From positions 496,001 to 560,000 of the forward strand of contig NZ_JBHSRI010000025.1 of assembly GCF_042658845.1 (NCBI RefSeq): a stretch of DNA of 64,000 nucleotides. Reading direction: 5' to 3'. Source of the DNA: Paenisporosarcina macmurdoensis (GTDB lineage: Bacteria > Bacillota > Bacilli > Bacillales_A > Planococcaceae). Shown piece by piece: positions 17,916 to 26,276 of this stretch. A program made the position numbers and the translations under genes. The notes below the pieces were generated by a model that searched no databases, had not been told where the DNA came from, and saw nothing but the letters and a program-made list of their open reading frames with translations. Each line of letters starts with the position of its first letter. Within the stretch, counting starts at the first letter, position 1.

Positions 17916-18775
17916 TGGAGTTACGAAACGTCTCAAAAATATTTGAAGGTAAAATGGTTCTTGAAAATGTGAATCTTTCTCTGAAACAAGGGGAAGTCAT
18001 GACAATCCTCGGAAAGTCGGGCAGTGGAAAGTCGACATTACTGCAACTAATAGCAGACATGGCATCAGTTGATTCAGGCGAAATTCATAAAAGCAAAGAA
18101 ACGATGTGTGCGTATATTACGCAAAAGCCTCTATTGTTTAGTCATATGACGGTTTTGCAAAATATCGCATTTCCATTGAAATGCCAGGGTGTCGGAAAGA
18201 AGGCTCGACATGAAGCAGCATTAAAGTGGTTGGAAAAAGTTGAACTTTTTGGACTAGGAAATCGTTTTCCTTATGAGCTTTCAGGGGGTCAGCAACAACG
18301 CGTGTCCATTGCGCGTGCATTTGTTTATCAACCGGATGTTCTTTTAATGGATGAACCTTTTGCAAATTTAGATGTGAAGTTAAGTAGACAACTTCAACAT
18401 CTTATCTTTAATGAAATGAAACAGCGTAATATCGCAGGTATTTTTGTGACACACAACTATGAAGAGACGAAAATGTATGCAGATCATACATTTTTATTGC
18501 AAGAGGGTGTGCTTACCAAAATGTCTGACGAAGAAGTTGAATTGTATTTCAATGAGGGTATTGAAATAGAGGGTCAAATAGTTGGGGTTTCTGAATGGAC
18601 ATTGTCAAATAAACCAAGTGACACATCCATCCCAGTTCGTTTGGAAAAAGAAATCAAATTATACGGCGTTGATTTTACAGTAGTTACTTTGCCAAATGGG
18701 CAAATGCAATTTGTTAAAAGGCAGGAAGAAACAAATAGTGCAGAACCTTTGTATCTGGTATTGAAGGAGGAGTAA
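17912..18775 (+). CDS. ynjD: ABC transporter ATPase, YnjD-type
   Basis: 287 residues with Walker A GKSGSGKST (about 34-42), signature LSGGQQQRVSIARAF and Walker B VLLMDEPFANLD. The C-terminal ~75 residues past the core are an added domain of unknown role. It overlaps the second permease by 4 bases and is followed after 2 bases by the CDP-alcohol transferase gene. Energises the ynjB-permease importer. Confidence 0.88.
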   Translation: MMELRNVSKIFEGKMVLENVNLSLKQGEVMTILGKSGSGKSTLLQLIADMASVDSGEIHKSKETMCAYITQKPLLFSHMTVLQNIAFPLKCQGVGKKARHEAALKWLEKVELFGLGNRFPYELSGGQQQRVSIARAFVYQPDVLLMDEPFANLDVKLSRQLQHLIFNEMKQRNIAGIFVTHNYEETKMYADHTFLLQEGVLTKMSDEEVELYFNEGIEIEGQIVGVSEWTLSNKPSDTSIPVRLEKEIKLYGVDFTVVTLPNGQMQFVKRQEETNSAEPLYLVLKEE

Positions 18776-18777
18776 GG

Positions 18778-19380
18778 ATGTTAGATACGAAAGGACAACC
18801 ATATATACAACCTCTGTTAGATACAACGGCCGATACATTTGTAAAATGGCATTTGTCAGCAAATGTTGTAACTGGTATTGCTGTTGGGATAGGAATTATG
18901 GCAAGTGTGTGGATTTATGTAGACTTGATTTGGCTAGGTCTTGTTTTCTTATGGTTGTCGGGCTTTCTAGATGCTGTGGATGGGACGATGGCTAGGAAAA
19001 CAAAACCTTCTGCATTAGGCACCGTCCTTGATGTTACGTTTGATCGAGTTGTCGAAGGTGGAATTATTTTAGTGCTCGCAATCAAATACCCTGAGCATGC
19101 AGTTCTGTTGCTTATCTTAATGTTTTCTATCCTGATTGCAATGACGTTATTTTTAACGATTGGCAATGTGGCACCGAATTCAGGGAAAAAAAGTTTTCAT
19201 TATGCAACTGGTTTAGCAGAGCGAACAGAAGGATTTATTTTACTTTCGATTATGGTGATCTTTGCACCGATATGGCTGTTTTGGTCAACCTTACTTTTTA
19301 TCATCATAGAAGTGTTGAGTACGGTTTTGCGTTTCGCGGCTTTTGCGAAGGAAGAGAGGGAAAATCATGAAAGAACATAA
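18778..19380 (+). CDS. CDP-alcohol phosphatidyltransferase family protein (YnjF-like)
   Basis: 200 residues, several membrane helices, with the family signature D(G)x2AR...G...D...D seen as FLDAVDGTMARKTKPSALGTVLDVTFDR at about 60-87. Such enzymes move a phosphate-linked group from a CDP-alcohol to another alcohol in the membrane. GAAGGAGGAGTAAGG precedes the ATG. Its place right after an YnjB-C-D transporter matches the E. coli neighbour ynjF, so the association spans distant bacteria. Product unknown. Confidence 0.86.
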   Translation: MLDTKGQPYIQPLLDTTADTFVKWHLSANVVTGIAVGIGIMASVWIYVDLIWLGLVFLWLSGFLDAVDGTMARKTKPSALGTVLDVTFDRVVEGGIILVLAIKYPEHAVLLLILMFSILIAMTLFLTIGNVAPNSGKKSFHYATGLAERTEGFILLSIMVIFAPIWLFWSTLLFIIIEVLSTVLRFAAFAKEERENHERT

Positions 19381-20719
19381 AGTGGTCGTCATTGGGGGCG
19401 GCTCTGGTGGTTTATATACAGCCGCTGGACTGGCTAGGCTTCATGTTGATGTAGCCCTAGTCAATATTACTGAAAAACTAGGTGGAGATTGTCTCCATTC
19501 AGGATGTGTCCCATCAAAGTCCTTAATTTATGCATCTACACAAGGAATGACCTGGGAACAAACGACGGAGCATATAAGAAAAGTCATAGCAGAGATCCAA
19601 GTTCATGATTCAGTTGAACGATTTGAAGGTCTTGGGGTATCCGTCTATATCGGACATGCGAAATTTGTCAGTCCCTATGAAATTGAAGTAAATGGGCAAC
19701 GAATTCGCGCGAAGAAATTTGTGATAGCTACTGGTTCAAAACCACGTGAATTACCCATTGAGGGCATTGAAACTATAGGCTATTTAACAAATGAATCTTT
19801 ATTCCATTTGAAAGAACAGCCAAAGTCATTAGGAATTATTGGAGCGGGACCTATTGCACTTGAACTTGGACAAGCGATGTCGAAACTTGGAACGAATGTG
19901 CACATTATTAATCGTGACAAAGAAATTCTAGGACAATTTGATCGTTCTATTCGAACAACTGCAGCAAGTTATTTTGACAAAGAGATGACATTCTATCACC
20001 AAGCACAAGTTGAACGAGTCGAAGCTCAAGGAAATCAAAAGCTTCTTATTTTCAACGATGGAAAACAACTGCTGGTGGACGAAATTATGGTTGCAGCAGG
20101 TAGGGTTGCAAATATTGGATCTCTGCGACTCGAAAATGCAGGAGTTGCTATGAAAGAAGGCTTTATCAAAGTAACAGATACACATCAAACAACAAAAGCT
20201 CATATTTATGCCATTGGTGATGTAATCGATACGTATGCTCATACACATGCAGCTGGATTAGAAGCTCGTGCTGTTATCGAACATATTATATTTCCAAAAA
20301 AGAAGAAGGACCTCTATTTCGACTTTTCAGCTATTATTTACACGTCGCCTGAAGTGTATCAACTATTCGGTAATGAAAACGAAGTTGTTGAGACTTTACA
20401 AGTAACATCGAAAGATATCGATCGCTATAAAACAGAAAATATGGAAGATGTCATTATTCGTATTGGCATTGATAAAAAAGGGAATATCATTAATGCTCAA
20501 GCAGTCGGGCCACATATAAGTGATCTAATGCAGCTCGTTGCCTATACAAAACGTATGAAGAAATCCATTTCAACATGGTCTAGCATGACGGTGCCATATC
20601 CGACACATGCACAGATTTTACAACAAATCGCTAATACGTATATGTCACGTACTCTTGAAAAACCAATCGTGCAAAATTTGATCAAAACGTATATATCCAT
20701 ACGTGGATTAGGTAAATGA
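19367..20719 (+). CDS. Mercuric-reductase-like FAD/NAD(P) disulfide oxidoreductase
   Basis: 450 residues with the FAD motif VVVIGGGSGGLYTAAG (6-21), the redox disulfide GGDCLHSGCVPSK (Cys42, Cys47), a second nucleotide motif GIIGAGPIALELGQAMSKLG and the FAD motif IYAIGDV. The C-terminal dimer domain is present but the usual HPT catalytic pair is altered (VPYPTHAQ). It lacks the N-terminal metal-binding domain of true mercuric reductases, so mercury is only one guess. It overlaps the previous gene by 14 bases and the TVP38 gene by 4; the same two proteins are fused in some bacteria. Confidence 0.88.
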   Translation: MKEHKVVVIGGGSGGLYTAAGLARLHVDVALVNITEKLGGDCLHSGCVPSKSLIYASTQGMTWEQTTEHIRKVIAEIQVHDSVERFEGLGVSVYIGHAKFVSPYEIEVNGQRIRAKKFVIATGSKPRELPIEGIETIGYLTNESLFHLKEQPKSLGIIGAGPIALELGQAMSKLGTNVHIINRDKEILGQFDRSIRTTAASYFDKEMTFYHQAQVERVEAQGNQKLLIFNDGKQLLVDEIMVAAGRVANIGSLRLENAGVAMKEGFIKVTDTHQTTKAHIYAIGDVIDTYAHTHAAGLEARAVIEHIIFPKKKKDLYFDFSAIIYTSPEVYQLFGNENEVVETLQVTSKDIDRYKTENMEDVIIRIGIDKKGNIINAQAVGPHISDLMQLVAYTKRMKKSISTWSSMTVPYPTHAQILQQIANTYMSRTLEKPIVQNLIKTYISIRGLGK

Positions 20720-21390
20720 AAACCCAAACTGTTTGGCAAGAATGGCGAAAAATCATCTTGTTTATTGGATTTGCACTTATATGTTTGATCGTCCTATATG
20801 CTTTTGATGTAATTGACAAAATTGATATCGAGGCTACAAGTAACGCTGTTAGGGAATTAGGCATTTGGGGTATGGTATTGTATGTTATTGCGTACACCAT
20901 ACGACCCTTATTTTTCTTCCCAGCAACGCTCTTAACCTTATTCGGTGGCTATACGTTTGGTCCATTCCTTGGAACGGGATTAGATATCATAGGTGCCGGG
21001 AGCGGCGCGGTGTTAGCATTTATTGTAGCTCGTTACTTAGGTAGAGAAAAAATCGAGCGATTTGTAAAAGGCAAAAAAATTGAGCGTTTTGATCAAAGCA
21101 TTCAAAAAAATGGCTTTATGGTTGTTCTTTATTTGAGATTGATCCCCTTAATTCCATTTGATTCCATTAACTATTCCCTTGGTTTAAGTTCAGTCAAATT
21201 GAAACCATATATGGCCGCCACTTATTTAGGCATTATTCCCGGAGCGTTTGTACTCAATTACATCGGTTCTTCACTACGAACGATGGATGGGAATCTTTGG
21301 ATTGCGATTGTCTTATATGGTGTGATGATCATACTGCCGATTATCGTAAAGAAATATAAGGGAACTTCACAAATTCCTCTTGAAAAATAG
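20716..21390 (+). CDS. TVP38/TMEM64 (VTT domain) membrane protein
   Basis: 224 residues with an N-terminal helix, the VTT core (YTIRPLFFFPATLLTLFGGYTFGP at ~59-82, then GAGSGAVLAFIVARYLGR) and the conserved LRLIPLIPFDSINYSLGLS. DedA-like proteins of this kind are thought to move lipids or ions across membranes. Its ATG overlaps the stop of the flavoprotein gene. E. coli has two members (ydjX, ydjZ) upstream of ynjBCDF, so operon content agrees. Confidence 0.87.
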   Translation: MKTQTVWQEWRKIILFIGFALICLIVLYAFDVIDKIDIEATSNAVRELGIWGMVLYVIAYTIRPLFFFPATLLTLFGGYTFGPFLGTGLDIIGAGSGAVLAFIVARYLGREKIERFVKGKKIERFDQSIQKNGFMVVLYLRLIPLIPFDSINYSLGLSSVKLKPYMAATYLGIIPGAFVLNYIGSSLRTMDGNLWIAIVLYGVMIILPIIVKKYKGTSQIPLEK

Positions 21391-21424
21391 AGTGATAAAT
21401 AAGTGAATAGGAAGGGGAGTATAT

Positions 21425-21796
21425 ATGAAACTGGGTGTAACAAATGGTCAATTACAACCTGTTGAGGACAAACCGAATAGCGTATCAAGTCAAACAGACA
21501 TTCAACGCAATTTTATGGAGCCAATTCCTTATTCAGATAATCGGCTACAATCACGTAGTAAAATCAAAGCAATAGTAACAAACATGAAACGAATAGAATT
21601 AGTGGAAGAAAAAGATGATTACTTGCACTATATAGAAACGTCAAAAGTGTTCAAATTTAAAGATGATGTAGAGTTTTATTTTGATGATTTCAATCAAGTG
21701 ATTCAGTTCCGTTCGAAATCAAGAGTGGGGCACACGGATCTTGGAGTAAATAGAAAACGCATGAAAAAAATCACGGACGCTTTTAAGCGTCCGTGA
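21425..21796 (+). CDS. DUF1499 family protein
   Basis: 123 residues ending in the family hallmark FRSKSRVGHTDLGVNRKRM. No signal peptide or membrane helix. GGGGAG precedes the ATG. It lies 34 bases after the TVP38 gene on the same strand with no terminator between, so it is probably the last gene of the msrAB-ynj operon. Function unknown. Its 3' end is inside the terminator stem at 21765-21803. Confidence 0.82.
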   Translation: MKLGVTNGQLQPVEDKPNSVSSQTDIQRNFMEPIPYSDNRLQSRSKIKAIVTNMKRIELVEEKDDYLHYIETSKVFKFKDDVEFYFDDFNQVIQFRSKSRVGHTDLGVNRKRMKKITDAFKRP

Positions 21797-21803
21797 TTTT
21801 TCC
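21765..21803. terminator. Bidirectional terminator between convergent genes
   Basis: AATCACGGACGCTT and AAGCGTCCGTGATT form a 14-base stem, flanked by A on the left and T on the right, serving the DUF1499 gene and the facing degV gene. Confidence 0.88.
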
Positions 21804-21829
21804 TTTGAAAGATAAATAAGTCAGGAAGT

Positions 21830-22648
21830 TTAGAGTTTCGATACAATCGCAAAACTTCCTTGTCCCCCGTGTATGGCTATTATTGGGCTAAGTTCACCGA
21901 TATTTACTGCCTGAGTTGGAAACTTAAGCTGGAGTTGTTGCTTCACTTCGTTCGCGACTTTCTCATCCCCACAATGCAGCACCCACATGTCACTTGAAGG
22001 CAGTTCAAAATCATTAATCATTTGAAGTATGGCTCTCCTTCGAGTCCGTATTTTATGAGCCACTTGAATGGTTCCTTCTTTAAACTTGAGAATGGGATGG
22101 ATTTTTAACAAGCTCCCCACCAGAAAGCCTACTTTTCCGATTCGACCACCTTTCAGCAATTGATTGAGATCCGCAACAAAAATCCTATTGTGATACATAT
22201 TATCTTTATGATTTAAGGATTGGCTAATTGAGAGAGCGGTTAATCCCTCTTTTTCTAATAACCTACCTTGTTCAATAAGGTCGTACAGTGGCCATGAAAC
22301 GATTTTGGAGTCTACTAAGTGGACAGGAATCGACAAAGATTTAGCAACCGAGGCTACAGTGTCGAATGTGCCACTAATTTGTCGTGAGATGAGAACGGCT
22401 ATGATTACGTCATATTTTTTTTCTAAAGCTTGAAATAGATTTTCAATATCATAAACAGTTGGCTGAGAAGACTTTGGAGAAGATTCAGAACGACTAAGTA
22501 AATCGTAGAAACCTTCAGCAGTTAAGTCTATGCCGTCTTTATATGAGGTGTTTTCGTGATTGATTTGCAATGGAACTACATACAAATCGGAATGATTAGC
22601 ATCTTTCGGTAAATATGCCGAACTATCTGTTACCCATGCAATTTTCAT
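21830..22648 (-). CDS. DegV family fatty-acid-binding protein
   Basis: 272 residues. MKIAWVTDSSAYLP opens the family, followed by SSPKSSQPTVYDIE, SRQISGTFDTV and LLKGGRIGKVGFLVGSLLKIHPIL. DegV proteins bind single fatty acids; in Firmicutes FakB proteins of this family present exogenous fatty acids to FakA kinase. No fakA is nearby. I chose the ATG at 22648 because GGAGGG lies 6 bases ahead; the longer frame to 22771 has no ribosome site and overlaps the divergent gene. Confidence 0.9.
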   Translation of the reverse strand: MKIAWVTDSSAYLPKDANHSDLYVVPLQINHENTSYKDGIDLTAEGFYDLLSRSESSPKSSQPTVYDIENLFQALEKKYDVIIAVLISRQISGTFDTVASVAKSLSIPVHLVDSKIVSWPLYDLIEQGRLLEKEGLTALSISQSLNHKDNMYHNRIFVADLNQLLKGGRIGKVGFLVGSLLKIHPILKFKEGTIQVAHKIRTRRRAILQMINDFELPSSDMWVLHCGDEKVANEVKQQLQLKFPTQAVNIGELSPIIAIHGGQGSFAIVSKL

Positions 22649-22749
22649 ATTTTTCCCTCCATTAGAACATTCAATCGAGCCAGTCTTTGTGTTACTAAGT
22701 ATAATGAATGTAATCAATAAAATAAAAAATGAATGTGCAGGTGAGTCGA

Positions 22750-23517
22750 ATGTTGGTGATAATTGCCGCATTATGTATGATTTTGTTTATGAGTGTCATT
22801 TGGATGATTGCTGTGAAACTTGATAACTATTCAATCGTGGATATTATTTGGGGAATAACGTTCATCTTGACAACCGTTGTCGTTCTTGTCTTTACAGGAA
22901 ATATTAATGTTGTGTCCTTGACGATAGCTGCACTGGTTATTATCTGGGGACTTCGCTTGTCGATTTATTTATTTTCGCGAAATGCGGGGAAACCTGAGGA
23001 TTATCGTTACGTTGACATGCGTAAAAAGTGGGGAAGTAAAGTTAAGCAAACGGCATTTGTTCGAGTGTTCATGTTACAAGGAACTGTTTCTCTATTATTC
23101 TCATTAGGTATATTCCTAGGTATTAGTAAAAGTGACACGATATTATCGATGTGGCCCGTCTATGCAGGTGTAGTTGTTTGGATTATTGGGTTTTTATTTG
23201 AAGCGGTTGGAGATGCACAGTTACGTGCTTTCATTCAAAAGCCAGCAAATAAAGGTCGGGTTATTACAACGGGTCTTTGGAAATATACACGTCACCCAAA
23301 TTACTTTGGAGAATCGACACAATGGTTTGGTATTAGTATTGTTGCGTGTGCAGTACCATTTGGCTGGATCTCGTTTATTAGTCCCTTGCTATTAACGTTC
23401 TTCCTAATGAAAATTTCTGGTGTTCCTTTACTTGAAAAGAAAAATCGTCAGAAACCTGGCTATGCAGAATATGCTGCAAAAACAAGCGTATTTGTGCCAA
23501 TGCCTCCTAAAAATTAA
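22750..23517 (+). CDS. DUF1295 membrane protein (steroid reductase-like fold)
   Basis: 255 residues, seven or so membrane segments. The C-terminal NADPH-reductase-like block is clear: TTGLWKYTRHPNYFGESTQWFG, then the C-terminal GYAEYAAKTSVFVPMPP. The family is related to isoprenylcysteine methyltransferases and steroid 5-alpha reductases, but its reaction here is unknown. CAGGTGAG precedes the ATG at 22750. It is divergent from degV. Confidence 0.86.
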   Translation: MLVIIAALCMILFMSVIWMIAVKLDNYSIVDIIWGITFILTTVVVLVFTGNINVVSLTIAALVIIWGLRLSIYLFSRNAGKPEDYRYVDMRKKWGSKVKQTAFVRVFMLQGTVSLLFSLGIFLGISKSDTILSMWPVYAGVVVWIIGFLFEAVGDAQLRAFIQKPANKGRVITTGLWKYTRHPNYFGESTQWFGISIVACAVPFGWISFISPLLLTFFLMKISGVPLLEKKNRQKPGYAEYAAKTSVFVPMPPKN

Positions 23518-23520
23518 ATC

Positions 23521-23561
23521 AATAAAGCCAAGTCGTCGAAATTAAACGACTTGGCTTTATT
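23521..23561 (+). terminator. Rho-independent terminator
   Basis: AATAAAGCCAAGTCGT pairs with ACGACTTGGCTTTATT. It follows the DUF1295 stop by 4 bases. Confidence 0.88.
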
Positions 23562-23585
23562 GTTGATTGGTACGCGTGAGGGAAT

Positions 23586-23659
23586 ATATCGTGACTAGCG
23601 AGTGATATATCGGGAGTAAAGAGTCGGATATCGTGACTAAAATGCATGATATCGTGACT
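23586..23659 (+). repeat. 21-bp spaced intergenic array C (core ATATCGTGACT)
   Basis: ATATCGTGACT starts at 23586, 23607 (as ATATCGGGAGT), 23628 and 23649, each 21 bases apart, with ten variable bases between cores. It sits 25 bases past a terminator, as arrays B and A do. A separate hairpin, GTGACATTT with AAATGTCAC, lies near 23695-23721. Confidence 0.85.
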
Positions 23660-23851
23660 ATGCGAAATCCGCACAAATGAACGTGCTTGAAATGGTGACA
23701 TTTGAATAGCCAAATGTCACGATGCTTGTGGTGTATAGTGGTCTCTATAAAGTGATGATCTCGATAAACATCTAATAGAAAGACAAATCACGTGCGATAT
23801 ATTAAGATATTAGACATAATAGAATAAATAGCGTTGAAAGGATGAATCCAC

Positions 23852-24190
23852 ATGACTACATATACAGAAATTACAACACTTCCACAATGGGAGACTATTT
23901 TACAACAGTCGAAAGAAAAACCATTTTTGCTTTTAAAGCACAGTACAACTTGTCCAGTCAGTGCCGCAGCATATCGTGAATTTACATCAGCTGAAACGGA
24001 ACTTGATATGTATTTAGTAAAAGTTATTGAAAGTCGTTCAGTATCCAATGAAATAGGAAGTAATTTAAGTGTGCAACACAAATCACCCCAACTCTTTTTA
24101 GTATCAAATGAAGAACCGGTATGGCACACATCTCATTGGAATATTACTGAGACAAACATTATTGAAGCTATACAACATCATCAAGGATAA
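23852..24190 (+). CDS. ytxJ: Bacillithiol-system thioredoxin-like protein YtxJ
   Basis: 112 residues with a thioredoxin-like fold: LLLKHSTTCPVSAAAYREF (single cysteine in TTCPVS, about residue 35) and SPQLFLVSNEEPVWHTSHW. YtxJ proteins are proposed monothiol bacilliredoxins that remove bacillithiol from protein thiols. GAAAGGATG lies upstream of the start. Single gene with its own terminator. It implies that the host makes bacillithiol. Confidence 0.85.
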   Translation: MTTYTEITTLPQWETILQQSKEKPFLLLKHSTTCPVSAAAYREFTSAETELDMYLVKVIESRSVSNEIGSNLSVQHKSPQLFLVSNEEPVWHTSHWNITETNIIEAIQHHQG

Positions 24191-24198
24191 AAACAGGT

Positions 24199-24234
24199 AA
24201 ACCCCGCTCAATGGTATGTTGAGTGGGGTTTTTT
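24199..24234 (+). terminator. Rho-independent terminator of ytxJ
   Basis: AACCCCGCTCAA (24200-24211) pairs with TTGAGTGGGGTT (24219-24230), followed by TTTT. Confidence 0.88.
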
Positions 24235-24333
24235 GATGAAAAATTATTAGATGTTTATGTTTTTTTAAGATTTTTATAGTAAAATTCTCTTAAGAAGTTT
24301 GATTGAATGAAAACATATAAGGAAGTGAGACGA

Positions 24334-25149
24334 ATGGATTCAATAAAGCAGGTAGGCCAATATTTAATTGAAAACTCGGATTCTATCTCACTTGAAATGG
24401 TGAATTTGAGTTTAGAGAAATTAGAAATAGAAATTCCAGAAGAAATTATTCAACAATCTGTAAAGGCGAATGCGGAATTTTTAGTATTACTTGCAGATTC
24501 TTTCAAAGAAAGTAATGAGAATGCAGCAGAAGAATTAATAGAGTGGAGTAAAAAGTATGGAGAACAGCAAGCGTCTATGCTCTCACAACTCTCAGCTCTT
24601 ATTAAACCTTATGCTGAAAACCGCTTAGCGTTTATGAAGCGTATTACACAGATTTCAATGGATCATAAATTAACCACTGAAGATGTTGTGGCGATTAATA
24701 ACCGTGTCAGCTACCTCATGGACGTCAGTATGATTGAAACGATATTTGCTTATGAAGCTTACCGCGATGGATTAATGAGAGAACGCCAAAAAGAAATTAA
24801 CGAATTGTCAGCACCGATCGTACCTATTCAAAAAGGAATTGCTGTTCTCCCATTAATAGGAGTCATCGATTATCCACGTGTTCAACATTTATTAAATAAC
24901 GTTCTTCCAGGTATTCCAATGGTTGATACGGAACATTTAATTATTGATTTTTCAGGTATTTTAACGATTGATGCTGAAGTAGCTCAACATATTTTCACCA
25001 TTCATAATGTACTTGAGCTGTTAGGCATCCATGTATTGTTCACAGGTATTCGTCCTAATTTATCGATGGCAGTTGTTCAAGCAGGCATTGATTTTACCGC
25101 GTTCCACACATTTGGCAGTGTCAAACAAGCAATAGAAAGCTTAAATTGA
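24334..25149 (+). CDS. RsbR-like stressosome protein with STAS domain
   Basis: 271 residues: an N-terminal globin-like/RsbR helical domain to about residue 140, a linker helix (LMRERQKEINELSAPIVPIQKGI) and a C-terminal STAS domain. RsbR proteins build the stressosome and release RsbT to switch on the general stress response. The two threonines that RsbT phosphorylates in B. subtilis RsbRA appear, from memory of that alignment, to be Tyr (GVIDYPRV) and Ala (TIDAEVA) here. GGAAGTGAG lies 4 bases before the chosen ATG. No rsbS or rsbT is adjacent, so it is an orphan paralogue. Confidence 0.85.
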   Translation: MDSIKQVGQYLIENSDSISLEMVNLSLEKLEIEIPEEIIQQSVKANAEFLVLLADSFKESNENAAEELIEWSKKYGEQQASMLSQLSALIKPYAENRLAFMKRITQISMDHKLTTEDVVAINNRVSYLMDVSMIETIFAYEAYRDGLMRERQKEINELSAPIVPIQKGIAVLPLIGVIDYPRVQHLLNNVLPGIPMVDTEHLIIDFSGILTIDAEVAQHIFTIHNVLELLGIHVLFTGIRPNLSMAVVQAGIDFTAFHTFGSVKQAIESLN

Positions 25150-25167
25150 TAACTTGAGGTGACTATA

Positions 25168-25680
25168 ATGGTTCAATTAATAAAACCAACTGTTAATTTG
25201 CAGCCAGCTTATTTGTCCTTCTATGAAGAATGGAAAGCATCAGAAGAAATGATGGTACCATGGGTTATTGAAAAAGATCCGAGTGATTTTCCAAATATGG
25301 TCCAGTCTTTATTAGATGCCGAAAAAGGAATTGGCCTACGAGAAAATTTTGTTCCTGATTCAACATATTGGCTAGTAGATGAGGAATACAGAATACTAGG
25401 TGTTGTAAACATTCGCCATACTTTAAGTGATTATTTATTTAAGGCAGGCGGACATATTGGGTATGGGGTTCGGCCTTCCGAGCGACAGAAAGGCTATGCC
25501 ACTAAAATGTTGGAACTAGCTTTAGAAGAAACGAAAAAGCTTGGAATCAATCCTGTATTAGTGTGTTGTGACGCTGTAAATCTCGCTTCAGATAAGACCA
25601 TACGCAATAATGGCGGCGTGGAAGATATAGATTTTGTTGAAGACAACGGAAATGTGATTAAACGATATTGGATTGGCTAA
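25168..25680 (+). CDS. GNAT family acetyltransferase
   Basis: 170 residues. The acetyl-CoA site is visible as GYGVRPSERQKGYATKMLELAL near residue 103, preceded by the usual beta strands (GVVNIRHTL). The C-terminal half ends in VIKRYWIG, a pattern common in uncharacterised bacterial N-acetyltransferases. GAGGTGACT precedes the ATG at 25168. It follows the RsbR-like gene by 18 bases and may be cotranscribed. Substrate unknown. Confidence 0.87.
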   Translation: MVQLIKPTVNLQPAYLSFYEEWKASEEMMVPWVIEKDPSDFPNMVQSLLDAEKGIGLRENFVPDSTYWLVDEEYRILGVVNIRHTLSDYLFKAGGHIGYGVRPSERQKGYATKMLELALEETKKLGINPVLVCCDAVNLASDKTIRNNGGVEDIDFVEDNGNVIKRYWIG

Positions 25681-25773
25681 AGCTTTCTTTGTAGGAATGA
25701 ATATCGAGATCATAGATTTTTGACGCCATTTGTGATAGCATTACACTTTAAAGAAGTGAGGACGTGATCGAAT

Positions 25774-26148
25774 ATGATTAAAATTGAATTACCAAAACCA
25801 GATATTACGATTGTACAACGTGTGCAAGATCGTTCAAATGATGAACCAGAAATTCCTTCAGTTTTCGGCTTTATTGATTTTCATCAAATTGCCCGCGATA
25901 AAGGCGGAATTATTATGTTCTACAACAAAGAAGAAGAGCTTTTGTTCGTAGGAAAAGCACGTAAAGTAAGACAACGTGTTAAAAAGCATTTTGAAGATAA
26001 TGTTTCACCAATTAAAGATCATCGTGATGAAGTAACGAAAATTAAGATTTTTTATGTGGATGATGCAATGGAACGTGAAATTTACGAAACATATGCGATC
26101 AATAAATTTGTAGCGAAGTACAATGTAGATAAAAAATTCGCACATTAA
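25774..26148 (+). CDS. GIY-YIG-like nuclease domain protein (UvrC N-terminus-like)
   Basis: 124 residues. GGIIMFYNKEEELLFVGKARKVRQRVKKHF around 48-77 matches the GIY-YIG fold as in UvrC, where the pattern is GxYxxx...YxGKA..LRxR; here both Tyr motifs are altered (IIMFYN, LFVGKA). DREIYE-like EREIYETYAINKF provides the metal-site glutamate. It could be a DNA endonuclease or a catalytically weak relative. GAAGTGAGG precedes the ATG. Single gene with its own terminator. Confidence 0.78.
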   Translation: MIKIELPKPDITIVQRVQDRSNDEPEIPSVFGFIDFHQIARDKGGIIMFYNKEEELLFVGKARKVRQRVKKHFEDNVSPIKDHRDEVTKIKIFYVDDAMEREIYETYAINKFVAKYNVDKKFAH

Positions 26149-26156
26149 TATGTAGA

Positions 26157-26187
26157 AAAGCTGACTATTTATAGTCAGCTTTTTTTA
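26157..26187 (+). terminator. Rho-independent terminator
   Basis: AAAGCTGACTA and TAGTCAGCTTT flank a 3-4-base loop and are followed by TTTT. Confidence 0.88.
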
Positions 26188-26276
26188 TTGCGTAAAAATA
26201 ATTACGGTTCAAAGAAATTCGTGTTGCTTTAAAAGGTAATTTTAATTACTATTGAAAGTAAGGAAGGGGTTTTGAA

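Noticed and set aside
19367..20719. Mercury resistance operon
   Set aside because: No merR, merT or merB and no heavy-metal N-terminal domain; context is an YnjBCD transporter, so mercury is not supported.
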